Assembly: GCF_026735165.1 (NCBI RefSeq)
Contig: NZ_JAPQES010000002.1
Coordinates: forward strand, 62,001-126,000
Direction: 5' to 3'
Source: Clostridium ganghwense
Lineage (GTDB): Bacteria; Bacillota; Clostridia; Clostridiales; Clostridiaceae
DNA: 64,000 nt
The translations under genes and the position numbers were made by a program. Positions 48,520 to 56,298 of this stretch are shown here, piece after piece. The notes below the pieces were generated by a model. That model did not search any database. It saw only the letters and a list, made by a program, of their open reading frames with translations, and had not been told where the DNA came from. Within the stretch, counting starts at the first letter, position 1. Every line of letters starts with the position of its first letter.

Positions 48520-48546
48520 ACATCGATTGTTTTTATAATTTCTTAC
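48520..48546 (-). promoter_or_regulatory. Possible sigma-28 promoter of flagellinolysin
   Basis: TAAG (48545-48542), 14 bases, then ATCGATGT (48527-48520) on the minus strand. The CGAT core fits sigma-28 but the -35 and spacing are each off by one. Confidence 0.35.
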
Positions 48547-48560
48547 AAATCATAATTACC

Positions 48561-51500
48561 TTATAAATTTTTAATTTTTTTACAATAGAACTCTTTTCTT
48601 CCCATAGTTTCCATTGAATCAACAATACTAATTATCTCAAATCCTGCATTCTTTAAATATTTAGATAATACCCCCTCTGTAAAATAAGATAAATGTGTTA
48701 CAACATGCCAAAATACATTTTTTTCTTTTGTTTTCTTACCATACTCACTATCTAATATAGGTGTTGCAATTACAAAAATACCATTCATTTTAACCAACTT
48801 ATTTATTCTCTTTAAATCCTTCAATGGTGTTCTTAAATGTTCTATGACTTCAAACATTGTAACTATATCGTATTGTTCATTTTCATTGAATGAATAAAAA
48901 TTTTTTCTAATCAAATCTAAACCATAATGATTTTTTGCATACTCACAATCTTCTTTAGTCAACTCTAATCCATAAGCCTTAAATCCTCTATCTAATGCAG
49001 CCTTGACAAAAAAGCCAACTCCTGTACCTATATCAAGTATTAATTTTTCATTAGTGATTTTACTTATATTATCTAATCTACAATTAGACATTTGAAATAA
49101 AAAAGCTTCTCTTTGTTTTATATCTCCGTATATACCACCAAATTTTTCCTTTGAGATAATTGAATAATACTTATTCATTCTATTTTCTGTTGCAACTGGA
49201 TTTGAATATACAAGTCCACATTTTTTGCACTTCACCCATGTCCTTATTGGATTTATTATTCCTTTATTACTTTCTGAAACTGATTGATTTGAAACATTTA
49301 TGATTTTAAACTCTACCCCCCCACAACCAATGCAATTACTTGTTTCTTCTTCAAAATTATAGTTTAAAATAATATTATTTTTATCAACTATATTGCTTAA
49401 ATAAGGCTCAATCCTTATGCTAATATTGTGATATTTTATTGCTTTTTCAAAATTTTCCAAAGCATTATAAGCACGTCCAACAAAATAATACATTTCTCCA
49501 ATAGAAACATTGCTATGTTTCAAATAATAGTTAAAAATATTAATCACTTCTAAAAACTTTTTCTCATTCAATAATTGTTCCGTAGTTCTTATTATGTTTC
49601 TTTTATTTTCATTATCAATTTCTCTAAATAATTTTTTTTGTTTTTTAATTATATTGCTCTCAGCACTACACTTCATATCATTTTTTAATGTAAAAATCTT
49701 ATTTCGAAGCTCACCTACTATCTCATCAATGCGACAAGAATTAATAGCTTTCTTATAAAATTCTAATTCTAATTCTTTTTCATTTTTAATCTCATATAGA
49801 TAAGCTAAATTATATAGTAAATCAAAGTTTAATTTATCAATATGTAATCCTTCATATAAATACTTTTCAGCATCATCTATTTTATTTTCCATAATACAAA
49901 TTACAGCTTTAATTGAATACATTTCTATATCATCTTTAACTATTTGCTCATACTCATCAATTACAGCACCTGCGCTATCTAACTCATTATTTGCTATTAA
50001 ATTTTTAATTGTTTCTTTAACCTTTACTTTGTAATTTTCAAATTCAGCATTAACAGGATTTAATTCTTTTTCTAAATGTTCTTTTAGAATCTCTATACCT
50101 TTTTTCATAGTTGGATAAGCCTTTAATGCTTTTCTCAAATAAACTAAATATTGTTTTGTATCATTATTTTTACACTCTTTTGCTAAATTCATATATACCA
50201 TAAATTCATCTTCATCAGTAAATAAAAAATGAAGGTTATCTTCTTTTAGTAATTCTTTATTATATATTTTTTCTAAAAAACTATATCCATTTTCTATATA
50301 TTTCTTGAACACCTCTTTATATTCATCATCTTGAAAATAATCAACAATGAGTAATGATCTCATTAATATTTTTTGTATTCTTTTCCCTTTTAAATCTTTT
50401 AAATCTTCTATACTTTCTAAGTAATCATTTAAAACTTTTTTACCATCTTTATAAGTAACTATTATATAAGTAAAAAATCTGTTTATTTTATTTTCTCTTA
50501 AATTAAATATATATTTTGATATATTTTTATTTTGTTTTAAAAAGTAATAAAAAGCATCTGCAAAGTACATTTCTCTATCTTCAAAATTTATTTTATCTAA
50601 CAAATTCTCTTCTATTGAATCAGTATCAGTTCTTATCTTATTTAAAACTCCATATTCATCTTCATTTTTAGAAAATAATTTATAAACTTCTTTCTTCTTT
50701 TCATCATCTAAAGTTTGGATTACTTTTTCTAAAACATTTAAAAATCCAGTTTCATTTTTGTTTTTTGATTTCATATATTCATAAGAATCATATATTTTCT
50801 CTAACATCTCATTTTTTATGTATATAGGAATATTCACAATATAACATTCTGACAATTCCTCTTTATCATCTATTTTATTTAAATACTCTAAAGCTTTATC
50901 ACTTTTCCCTAACATATTATATATTCTTGCAATTTCATTTAACTCATAATTTTTTTTATTTGTTGTATAATAAACCATTGACAAATCTTTATTAGCATCA
51001 TATGTTTTTAGTAATTCTATATGTTTTTTATAACATTCAATTCCATTATTATATTCATGATTTTTTATATAACAAGTACCCATATAACTTAAATTATCTA
51101 TACACTCTTTATCTATTTCATAAGTTTCCTTACAAATTTTTAAAGCTAAATCATATTTTTCATTTGACATATATGCTTTTATCAGTTGCATATAAACATA
51201 TAAATATTCTCTTTTATTTTCTCTTTCTTTTACTAGATTATAGGCTTTTGTTATAGTTTCTAAGGATTCTTTATTATCTTTGTGCATAGAATATGATATA
51301 CTAAGCTGAAAAAGATAATATATATTGTTAGGATCTTTTTTTAACTCTTTTTTTAAAATACCTGCCGTTCTTTTGAATTTTCTTTCCATAAGCTCTTTAT
51401 CATCATTTATATATCCATAATGAAGAAATTCAGTATTAATATTATAAATAGGCATTTTTACAACTGGCTGGTTATGTACTGCTCCTTCAAAGTGAAAATC

Positions 51501-51920
51501 CTTATCTTTTTTAAATAACCTTGCTGCGGTAAAAACAGCACATGCTTTTTCATTTTTACTTTTCATAAAATTTCTAATTTTAACAGTGGCTGAATTATAT
51601 TCTTTATATAAATTAGATTTGAAAAATTCTATCATGTGTTGTGGATTTTGCATTACTTCATCACCATCTATATAAAAAAACCATTCTCCTTTACAATAAT
51701 TAACAGTTATATTCCTCATTTCTGAAAAATTATTATTCCATTTATGAAAATATACTTTATCTGTGTACTCTTTTGCAATATTTACTGTGTTATCTGTAGA
51801 ACCCGTATCTACTATTATAAGTTCTGAGTCTACCTGTTCTCTCAGTTTATTTAAACCCTCTAAACATTCTTTTAAATGTTTTTCTTCATTTTTAACCATC
51901 ATTGCTATAGATAGTTTCAT
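48561..51920 (-). CDS. Glycosyltransferase-TPR-methyltransferase fusion, probably for flagellin glycan
   Basis: 1119 residues in three parts. Residues 1-~200: family 2 glycosyltransferase with MVKNEEKHLKECL, IIVDTGSTDNT (35-45) and the metal-binding D85-G-D87. About 200-860: helical TPR-like repeats (for example SLETITKAYNLVKERENKRE, KDLSMVYYTTNKKNYELNEI). C-terminal part: a two-CxxC zinc-ribbon-like element (CIGCGG and CKKCG) and a class I SAM methyltransferase with LDIGTGVGFF at about 961-970 and MFEVIEHLR. It lies between the two large flagellin genes, so flagellin glycan assembly plus O-methylation is the likely job (inference). Confidence 0.85.
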   Translation of the reverse strand: MKLSIAMMVKNEEKHLKECLEGLNKLREQVDSELIIVDTGSTDNTVNIAKEYTDKVYFHKWNNNFSEMRNITVNYCKGEWFFYIDGDEVMQNPQHMIEFFKSNLYKEYNSATVKIRNFMKSKNEKACAVFTAARLFKKDKDFHFEGAVHNQPVVKMPIYNINTEFLHYGYINDDKELMERKFKRTAGILKKELKKDPNNIYYLFQLSISYSMHKDNKESLETITKAYNLVKERENKREYLYVYMQLIKAYMSNEKYDLALKICKETYEIDKECIDNLSYMGTCYIKNHEYNNGIECYKKHIELLKTYDANKDLSMVYYTTNKKNYELNEIARIYNMLGKSDKALEYLNKIDDKEELSECYIVNIPIYIKNEMLEKIYDSYEYMKSKNKNETGFLNVLEKVIQTLDDEKKKEVYKLFSKNEDEYGVLNKIRTDTDSIEENLLDKINFEDREMYFADAFYYFLKQNKNISKYIFNLRENKINRFFTYIIVTYKDGKKVLNDYLESIEDLKDLKGKRIQKILMRSLLIVDYFQDDEYKEVFKKYIENGYSFLEKIYNKELLKEDNLHFLFTDEDEFMVYMNLAKECKNNDTKQYLVYLRKALKAYPTMKKGIEILKEHLEKELNPVNAEFENYKVKVKETIKNLIANNELDSAGAVIDEYEQIVKDDIEMYSIKAVICIMENKIDDAEKYLYEGLHIDKLNFDLLYNLAYLYEIKNEKELELEFYKKAINSCRIDEIVGELRNKIFTLKNDMKCSAESNIIKKQKKLFREIDNENKRNIIRTTEQLLNEKKFLEVINIFNYYLKHSNVSIGEMYYFVGRAYNALENFEKAIKYHNISIRIEPYLSNIVDKNNIILNYNFEEETSNCIGCGGVEFKIINVSNQSVSESNKGIINPIRTWVKCKKCGLVYSNPVATENRMNKYYSIISKEKFGGIYGDIKQREAFLFQMSNCRLDNISKITNEKLILDIGTGVGFFVKAALDRGFKAYGLELTKEDCEYAKNHYGLDLIRKNFYSFNENEQYDIVTMFEVIEHLRTPLKDLKRINKLVKMNGIFVIATPILDSEYGKKTKEKNVFWHVVTHLSYFTEGVLSKYLKNAGFEIISIVDSMETMGRKEFYCKKIKNL

Positions 51921-51988
51921 AACTTATTCCTCCCTAAACTATAATTTTTACACAAAATTCTTTAAATTCTCTGTAAAAATTATAGAGA

Positions 51989-52019
51989 AAAAAGAGTCGA
52001 AGAAGCTTCGGCTCTTTTT
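51989..52019 (-). terminator. Intrinsic terminator of the flagellin gene
   Basis: 14-base arms (51989-52002 and 52006-52019) with one mismatch and a 3-base loop, followed by TTTTTTCTC on the minus strand. It lies downstream of the two repeated 3' UTR elements and separates flagellin from the glycosyltransferase gene. Confidence 0.8.
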
Positions 52020-52070
52020 ATGTTATTATCTAAATTGCTTATATAATAAAATTATATATTTCAATTATTC

Positions 52071-52222
52071 TTTAAAGGAAACTCCTTCTCCTTTTGGTCG
52101 AAGGAGTAAGTTCCACTAACTAAATCAAAGATTTAGAGTGTCCTTTAAAGGAAATCCAGCCTCATTTTTTGGTTGGGTAAGCGATTCACACAATTTTAGA
52201 AAAACACTAAAATTGGTTCTCT
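52071..52222 (-). repeat. Tandem pair of two-hairpin 3' UTR elements directly after flagellin
   Basis: Unit nearest the stop (52222-52143): CAATTTTAG...CTAAAATTG hairpin, ATCGCTTAC, CCAACC...GGCTGG hairpin, ATTTCCTTTAAA. Second unit (52142-52071): CTAAATC-TTT-GATTTAG hairpin within CACT/AGTG, AACTTA, CTCCTTC...GAAGGAG hairpin (loop with AAAGGA), TTTCCTTTAAA. The linker CTTAC and the tail TTTCCTTT are conserved while stem sequences change with pairing retained. Confidence 0.65.
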
Positions 52223-52224
52223 GC

Positions 52225-53382
52225 TTATCTTAATAATTGAAGAACTCCTTGTGGTTGTTGATTAGCTTGAGAAAGCATAGCTTGTGCAGCTTGGCTAAGT
52301 ATGTTTTTCTTAGAGAAACTCATCATTTCTTTAGCCATATCAACGTCTCTAACTCTGCTTTCTGCAGCAGTTAAGTTTTCACTAGCTGTTCCTAAGTTGT
52401 TTATAGTATGTTCTAATCTATTTTGGTATGCACCAAGTTTAGATCTTTCAGTTGAAACTTTATTTATAGCTTTATCTAAAGTTTCTATAGCTCCTGTTGC
52501 TTTTTCATGACTTGATACGTCTAAAGCTTGTTCTTTAATTTCACTTGTTGTTCCATTAGTTACTCCTAATTTTTCTTCTGTACCAGTAGTTGTAATTCCA
52601 AGATTTTTAGCTCTCATATCTAATACATCTATTTTGAATGCTTGACCTTTATTTGCACCAATTTGAAGTGTAGCTGAGAATGTTCCACCATCTGTTCCTC
52701 CAGGTATTACATCACCTTTTTTAACAGCATCTGCAGCTTCAGTTTTTACTGTAAGTGCTCCACCTGCAACAGTTGGAGCAGTTGTTTTACCAGCAGTCTT
52801 TTCAGTTATTTTTAAGTCAGCACCACTTGCTGCTATAGTATATTTAGCACTCAAAGTTGCATTAGCATTTAATTTTGTTACTAATCCACCTATAACTCTT
52901 GAACCACTTGCTGCTATAGTTTCTCCAGCAAGTGTGAACTCAGCTGCTGCTGCTGCTATCTTATCTCCACCATTTAATAATTTTTGAGTATTGAATTCAG
53001 TAGTATTTCCTATTCTGTTTATTTCAGAAGTTAGTTGGTTCATTTCTTTTTGAATTTGTCCTCTATCTTCTGATGTATTAGTATCATTAGCTGCTTGAGT
53101 TGATAATTCTTTCATTCTTTGAAGAATTGAATGAGTCTCATTTAAAGCACCTTCAGCAGTTTGAATCATTGAAATACCATCTTGAGAGTTTCTTGTTGCT
53201 TGATCAAGTCCTCTGATTTGTCCTCTCATTTTTTCAGAGATTGCAAGACCTGCTGCGTCATCTCCAGCTCTGTTTATTCTTAAACCTGAGCTTAATTTTT
53301 CCATTGATTTTCCTGATTTTGCGATGTTTCCCATCATGTTTCTGTGAGCATTAATAGCGTTCATATTGTGATTGATTATCAT
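52225..53382 (-). CDS. fliC: Flagellin, major filament protein
   Basis: 385 residues. D0/D1 helices at both ends ([57 protein letters not shown]) are conventional, and the middle (about 138-250) is a short Ala/Thr/Lys-rich surface domain suited to glycosylation. It is probably the main filament subunit, with flagellinolysin as its enzymatic partner. AAGGAGGG precedes the ATG. Its leader contains a GGA-loop hairpin and csrA lies directly upstream behind a terminator. Confidence 0.94.
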   Translation of the reverse strand: MIINHNMNAINAHRNMMGNIAKSGKSMEKLSSGLRINRAGDDAAGLAISEKMRGQIRGLDQATRNSQDGISMIQTAEGALNETHSILQRMKELSTQAANDTNTSEDRGQIQKEMNQLTSEINRIGNTTEFNTQKLLNGGDKIAAAAAEFTLAGETIAASGSRVIGGLVTKLNANATLSAKYTIAASGADLKITEKTAGKTTAPTVAGGALTVKTEAADAVKKGDVIPGGTDGGTFSATLQIGANKGQAFKIDVLDMRAKNLGITTTGTEEKLGVTNGTTSEIKEQALDVSSHEKATGAIETLDKAINKVSTERSKLGAYQNRLEHTINNLGTASENLTAAESRVRDVDMAKEMMSFSKKNILSQAAQAMLSQANQQPQGVLQLLR

Positions 53383-53407
53383 AGTAAAACCCTCCTTGAA
53401 TTTTTAA

Positions 53408-53458
53408 GGTGCACTTCCTTTCGCACCATTTTTTATATGTAAAAAGTCATTTCTGACT
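53408..53458 (-). promoter_or_regulatory. CsrA-type leader of the flagellin mRNA
   Basis: Minus strand: hairpin AGTCA-GAAA-TGACT (53458-53445), then GGTGC-GAAAGGAAGT-GCACC (53427-53408) with AAGGA in the loop, then the ribosome site AAGGAGGG (53397-53390). The architecture is shared with the flagellinolysin leader. CsrA binding both GGA sites and blocking ribosomes is inferred from the Bacillus hag precedent. Confidence 0.62.
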
Positions 53459-53521
53459 CTTTAGCCAATTTAATTATTTAACAATTGTCATCTATTCTTT
53501 CTAACTTTTATATAAATAAAA

Positions 53522-53589
53522 AAGAAGGAGTTAACTAATCCAACTTCCCCACATTCCCTGTGGTTTGCTGAATTAATTAACTCCTCCTT
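53522..53589 (-). terminator. Long-stem terminator of csrA with a CsrA-like site at its tip
   Basis: 13-bp arms (53522-53534 and 53577-53589, one wobble) followed by CTTTTTTATTT on the minus strand. The tip hairpin CCACA-GGGAA-TGTGG (53563-53549) closely resembles the consensus CsrA site ACARGGAUGU presented in a loop. Confidence 0.82.
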
Positions 53590-53604
53590 GAGCTTGTACA
53601 TATT

Positions 53605-53778
53605 TTATTTTGCTTTTTTTAAATTTTGACTTTCCCAAATCTCGCCTCTAACTATCTTTATTTCTCTTGGAGCATCAATGGCAAGTCTTAAATCACCTTT
53701 TTCACTTTTTACAACTTCCACTTTAATCTTCTCATCAATAACTACATATTCTCCTGGCTTCCTGCCTAATACTAGCAT
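53605..53778 (-). CDS. csrA: CsrA, RNA-binding translational regulator
   Basis: 57 codons, ATG at 53778 with GAGGAGGGAACCTA before it. Translation begins MLVLGRKPGEYVVID and continues KIKVEVV and LRLAIDAPREIKIVRGEIW, the CsrA fold including the RNA-contacting start (MLVL.RK.GE) and the APREI.V.R.E motif. It binds GGA in hairpin loops and blocks ribosome access. In Bacillus, CsrA represses hag and is released by FliW; no fliW gene is in this window. It lies directly upstream of flagellin and has its own promoter and terminator. Confidence 0.93.
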   Translation of the reverse strand: MLVLGRKPGEYVVIDEKIKVEVVKSEKGDLRLAIDAPREIKIVRGEIWESQNLKKAK

Positions 53779-53886
53779 TAGGTTCCCTCCTCAGATGTTT
53801 TTTTATTTTTTATTAAATTGTATTAAAATCTCTATTTAAGTTCCCATTCATTGAGATTTAATACATTTTTTTCTAACACTCTACAC

Positions 53887-53915
53887 ATTATATCATAAAA
53901 TGATTGAATTTTTAA
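53887..53915 (-). promoter_or_regulatory. Extended -10 promoter of csrA
   Basis: Minus strand TTAAAA (53915-53910), 17 bases, TATAAT (53892-53887) with TGA immediately before it (extended -10 TGnTATAAT). It lies about 108 bases upstream of the csrA ATG. Confidence 0.5.
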
Positions 53916-53983
53916 CATAAACTTAACATTTTTAAGATATTTTTAATAAAGCCAAAATTCTCATTAAATTTTCTCAAAAACAA

Positions 53984-54053
53984 AAGGATGATTAATAAAC
54001 CTATCTCTCCCTCCCGCCTCCTGCGGTGGTAAATAGATTTATTAATCATCCTT
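53984..54053 (-). terminator. Long-stem terminator downstream of the modification cluster
   Basis: Perfect 16-bp arms (53984-53999 and 54038-54053), followed on the minus strand by TTTTGTTTTTG. The tip is CCGC-AGGAG-GCGG (54026-54014). The arms match those of the terminator at 46379-46446. Confidence 0.8.
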
Positions 54054-54262
54054 GATTAAAGCTTATTTATTTTTTATTTACTTATTCTTCTTATCGAAGC
54101 TAAATAATCAAACTTTACATTTATTTTTAAAATTTTTTAATTTTTCTTTTTCATACTATTTTTATCAAATAACTTCTTGATAATTAATACATCGTATGGG
54201 AAATTAAATACTTTACACCTAAAATTAAATTTTTTTAAAACAAAATTTTAATTAGTTGAAAA

Positions 54263-54288
54263 TTGAGAGTTGAGATATCAACTCTCAA
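54263..54288. repeat. Palindromic repeat forming the 3' end of the epimerase gene
   Basis: TTGAGAGTTGA (54263-54273) and its complement (54278-54288) with a 4-base loop, next to a TTGAAAATTG core. The TGA stop codon of the epimerase gene lies inside the arm. Confidence 0.65.
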
Positions 54289-55282
54289 CTGCTGCAATCC
54301 ATTCTTCTGTTTCTTTAATTCCTTCTTCCAATGTATATTCAGGTTCCCATCCCATAAGTTTTTTAGCTTTGCTGTAATCACATTTAAGCTTCATAATCTC
54401 ACTTTGAGGATGAATATGTTTTACGTGTTTTATTTCTACTCTATCTTTAGAAATTATATCTGCAAGTTCATTTACTGTAACATCTCTTCCTGTTCCGGCA
54501 TTTACTATTTCTCCATCAACTTTATTATCTAATCCTGTCATAATTACGAATCTAGCACAATCTTTAACATAAAGTAAGTCCCTTGTCTGCTCTCCAGTAC
54601 CATATATATTTAGTTCTTGACCATGTAAAGCTCTATTTATAAATATAGAAACAACTCCGCCTTCTCCACTGGATTTTTGGAAAGGTCCATATGTATTAAA
54701 TGGTCTTATAACTACTGTTGGCAGCTTATACGCATGATAATATGAAAGCACCATATTTTCAGCAGCTATTTTGCTTCCTCCATAAGGGGATACAGGTTTT
54801 GTTGGATGAAGTTCATCTATTCCATCTTCATCTGATTTATCATAAACCATACACGTGCTCATAAAAACTACTTTGCATGGATATTTTTCCTCTTGTGGAT
54901 CTAATACCCATTTATCTCCATCCATTTTTGCATTTTTTCCGAACATTTGAAACTTTGCTTTTTCTAATATATTAAATGTACCTACTGTATCATTGTAAAA
55001 AGTTTCTTTAGGATTATCTATACTATCCTGAACTATTATAGATGCTGCAAGGTGATAAATTATATCAACTTTTTCATCTAAAAATAATTCATCTAAAAGC
55101 TTTTCATCCTTTATATCGCCTTTTATAAACTTAAAATTATTATTATCTTTGAATTCTTCTATGTTATCTACTCTTCCATTTGATAAATTATCTAATGCAA
55201 TAATTCTGTGTCCATCTTCTAAAAGCTGTTTAACTACCCATCTTCCTATAAAACCGGCTCCTCCAGTTACTAATATGTTCAT
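54278..55282 (-). CDS. NAD-dependent sugar-nucleotide epimerase/dehydratase
   Basis: 334 residues, extended short-chain dehydrogenase. NAD motif GGAGFIG at 7-13 and catalytic pair Y167/K171 in SPYGGSKIAAE, with MSTCMVYD before it. It resembles UDP-glucose 4-epimerase and dTDP-glucose/GDP-mannose dehydratases; the substrate cannot be read from sequence. Last gene of the modification cluster, 17 bases after pseG. It probably provides a second glycan sugar. Its last codons lie in a palindromic repeat. Confidence 0.82.
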   Translation of the reverse strand: MNILVTGGAGFIGRWVVKQLLEDGHRIIALDNLSNGRVDNIEEFKDNNNFKFIKGDIKDEKLLDELFLDEKVDIIYHLAASIIVQDSIDNPKETFYNDTVGTFNILEKAKFQMFGKNAKMDGDKWVLDPQEEKYPCKVVFMSTCMVYDKSDEDGIDELHPTKPVSPYGGSKIAAENMVLSYYHAYKLPTVVIRPFNTYGPFQKSSGEGGVVSIFINRALHGQELNIYGTGEQTRDLLYVKDCARFVIMTGLDNKVDGEIVNAGTGRDVTVNELADIISKDRVEIKHVKHIHPQSEIMKLKCDYSKAKKLMGWEPEYTLEEGIKETEEWIAAVES

Positions 55283-55299
55283 ATCTTCATCCTCCCTGA

Positions 55300-56298
55300 T
55301 TATTTAGTTAAAGCTTTAACTATTCTTTCTACACCTCTGCCATTTATAATATTTTGCCCTGTATGGCTCATTTTTTTTCTCATATTCAAATTTAAAACCA
55401 ACTCATTAAAGCTATCAATAAATTTATCTTTAGTTAATTTACTATACCATCCAATATTATTTATTGCACCTAATTCATCTAGCTTTTTTGCTACACCTTC
55501 TTGATTATCTGCAATAATTATTCCTAAGGTAGGAACACCACAAGCTGCAATTTCATATAATGTGCTTCCACAAGCTGAAACAGCAATATCACATTTCTCC
55601 ATTATTTTATACATATTTGCGTTATAATACAGCTTAACTCTATCATTTTCAAATTGCTTTAAATTATCACTATCTTTAAAAGAAGGTCCAACTACAACAT
55701 GAAAATTGTACTGAAGATTCTTAGTATAATTTAGAATTTGTTCTGTAACATGATTAGGATCTGATCCACCAACTGTTATCATGATATCTTTAACTTTCTC
55801 TTTTATAATTTTTTTAGGAACATTTCTAAATTCATTTCTAAGCATAGTATATTTTAAACCAACTAGTAATTTTGTATCATCATTAACTTTGTATTCCAAA
55901 TCTTCACCATTTGCATTTTGATTGATTAAGAAGTTTACATCAAAATAATAACAATTTATATCATCTATGTAAGCAGTTTCATTAAATATTTTTTTAGTTT
56001 CAATAAAATACTCTTGGTTTACATCATAACTATCAGTAATCAATAAATCTGCTTTAATCTTTTTCAAATCTTCTAATATATACTTTTCATTTATAAATTC
56101 AACATTAAAGCCTTCACATTTAATCTTTTCTATACCCGCTCTATACTTATCACTTACACTATTCTCTGAATGATTTTCTGTTCTGCACACATAAAAAACT
56201 TCATTGGTCTTAGCTAATTCTTTAGCTAAAACTAAAGTTCTCATTATGTGACCCATCCCTATGGATGAGCCCCCGTCTGCACGAATTGCTATTCTCAT
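55300..56298 (-). CDS. pseG: PseG, UDP-2,4-diacetamido-2,4,6-trideoxy-altropyranose hydrolase
   Basis: 332 residues. GMGHIMR at 14-20 and the RADGGSSIGMGH start are the PseG/SpsG nucleotide-sugar hydrolase signature; the C-terminal GT-B-like half has VSACGSTLYEIAACGVPTLG. It removes UDP in pseudaminic acid synthesis. This type, rather than a NeuC/LegG epimerase, points to pseudaminic over legionaminic acid. Its ATG overlaps the pseB stop (TAATG). Confidence 0.88.
   Translation of the reverse strand: MRIAIRADGGSSIGMGHIMRTLVLAKELAKTNEVFYVCRTENHSENSVSDKYRAGIEKIKCEGFNVEFINEKYILEDLKKIKADLLITDSYDVNQEYFIETKKIFNETAYIDDINCYYFDVNFLINQNANGEDLEYKVNDDTKLLVGLKYTMLRNEFRNVPKKIIKEKVKDIMITVGGSDPNHVTEQILNYTKNLQYNFHVVVGPSFKDSDNLKQFENDRVKLYYNANMYKIMEKCDIAVSACGSTLYEIAACGVPTLGIIIADNQEGVAKKLDELGAINNIGWYSKLTKDKFIDSFNELVLNLNMRKKMSHTGQNIINGRGVERIVKALTK

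Larger units (their letters stand above)
53779..54277. other. Region between the epimerase gene and csrA
   Basis: 499 bases holding the csrA promoter and an untranslated leader of about 100 bases, the long-stem terminator 53984-54053 and a palindromic repeat at 54263-54288. The rest (about 54060-54250) is AT-rich with nothing I can identify; in particular no fliW. Confidence 0.6.

Noticed and set aside
53779-54277. A possible fliW gene beside csrA
   Set aside because: No frame of about 150 codons exists in any phase in this region on the minus strand.
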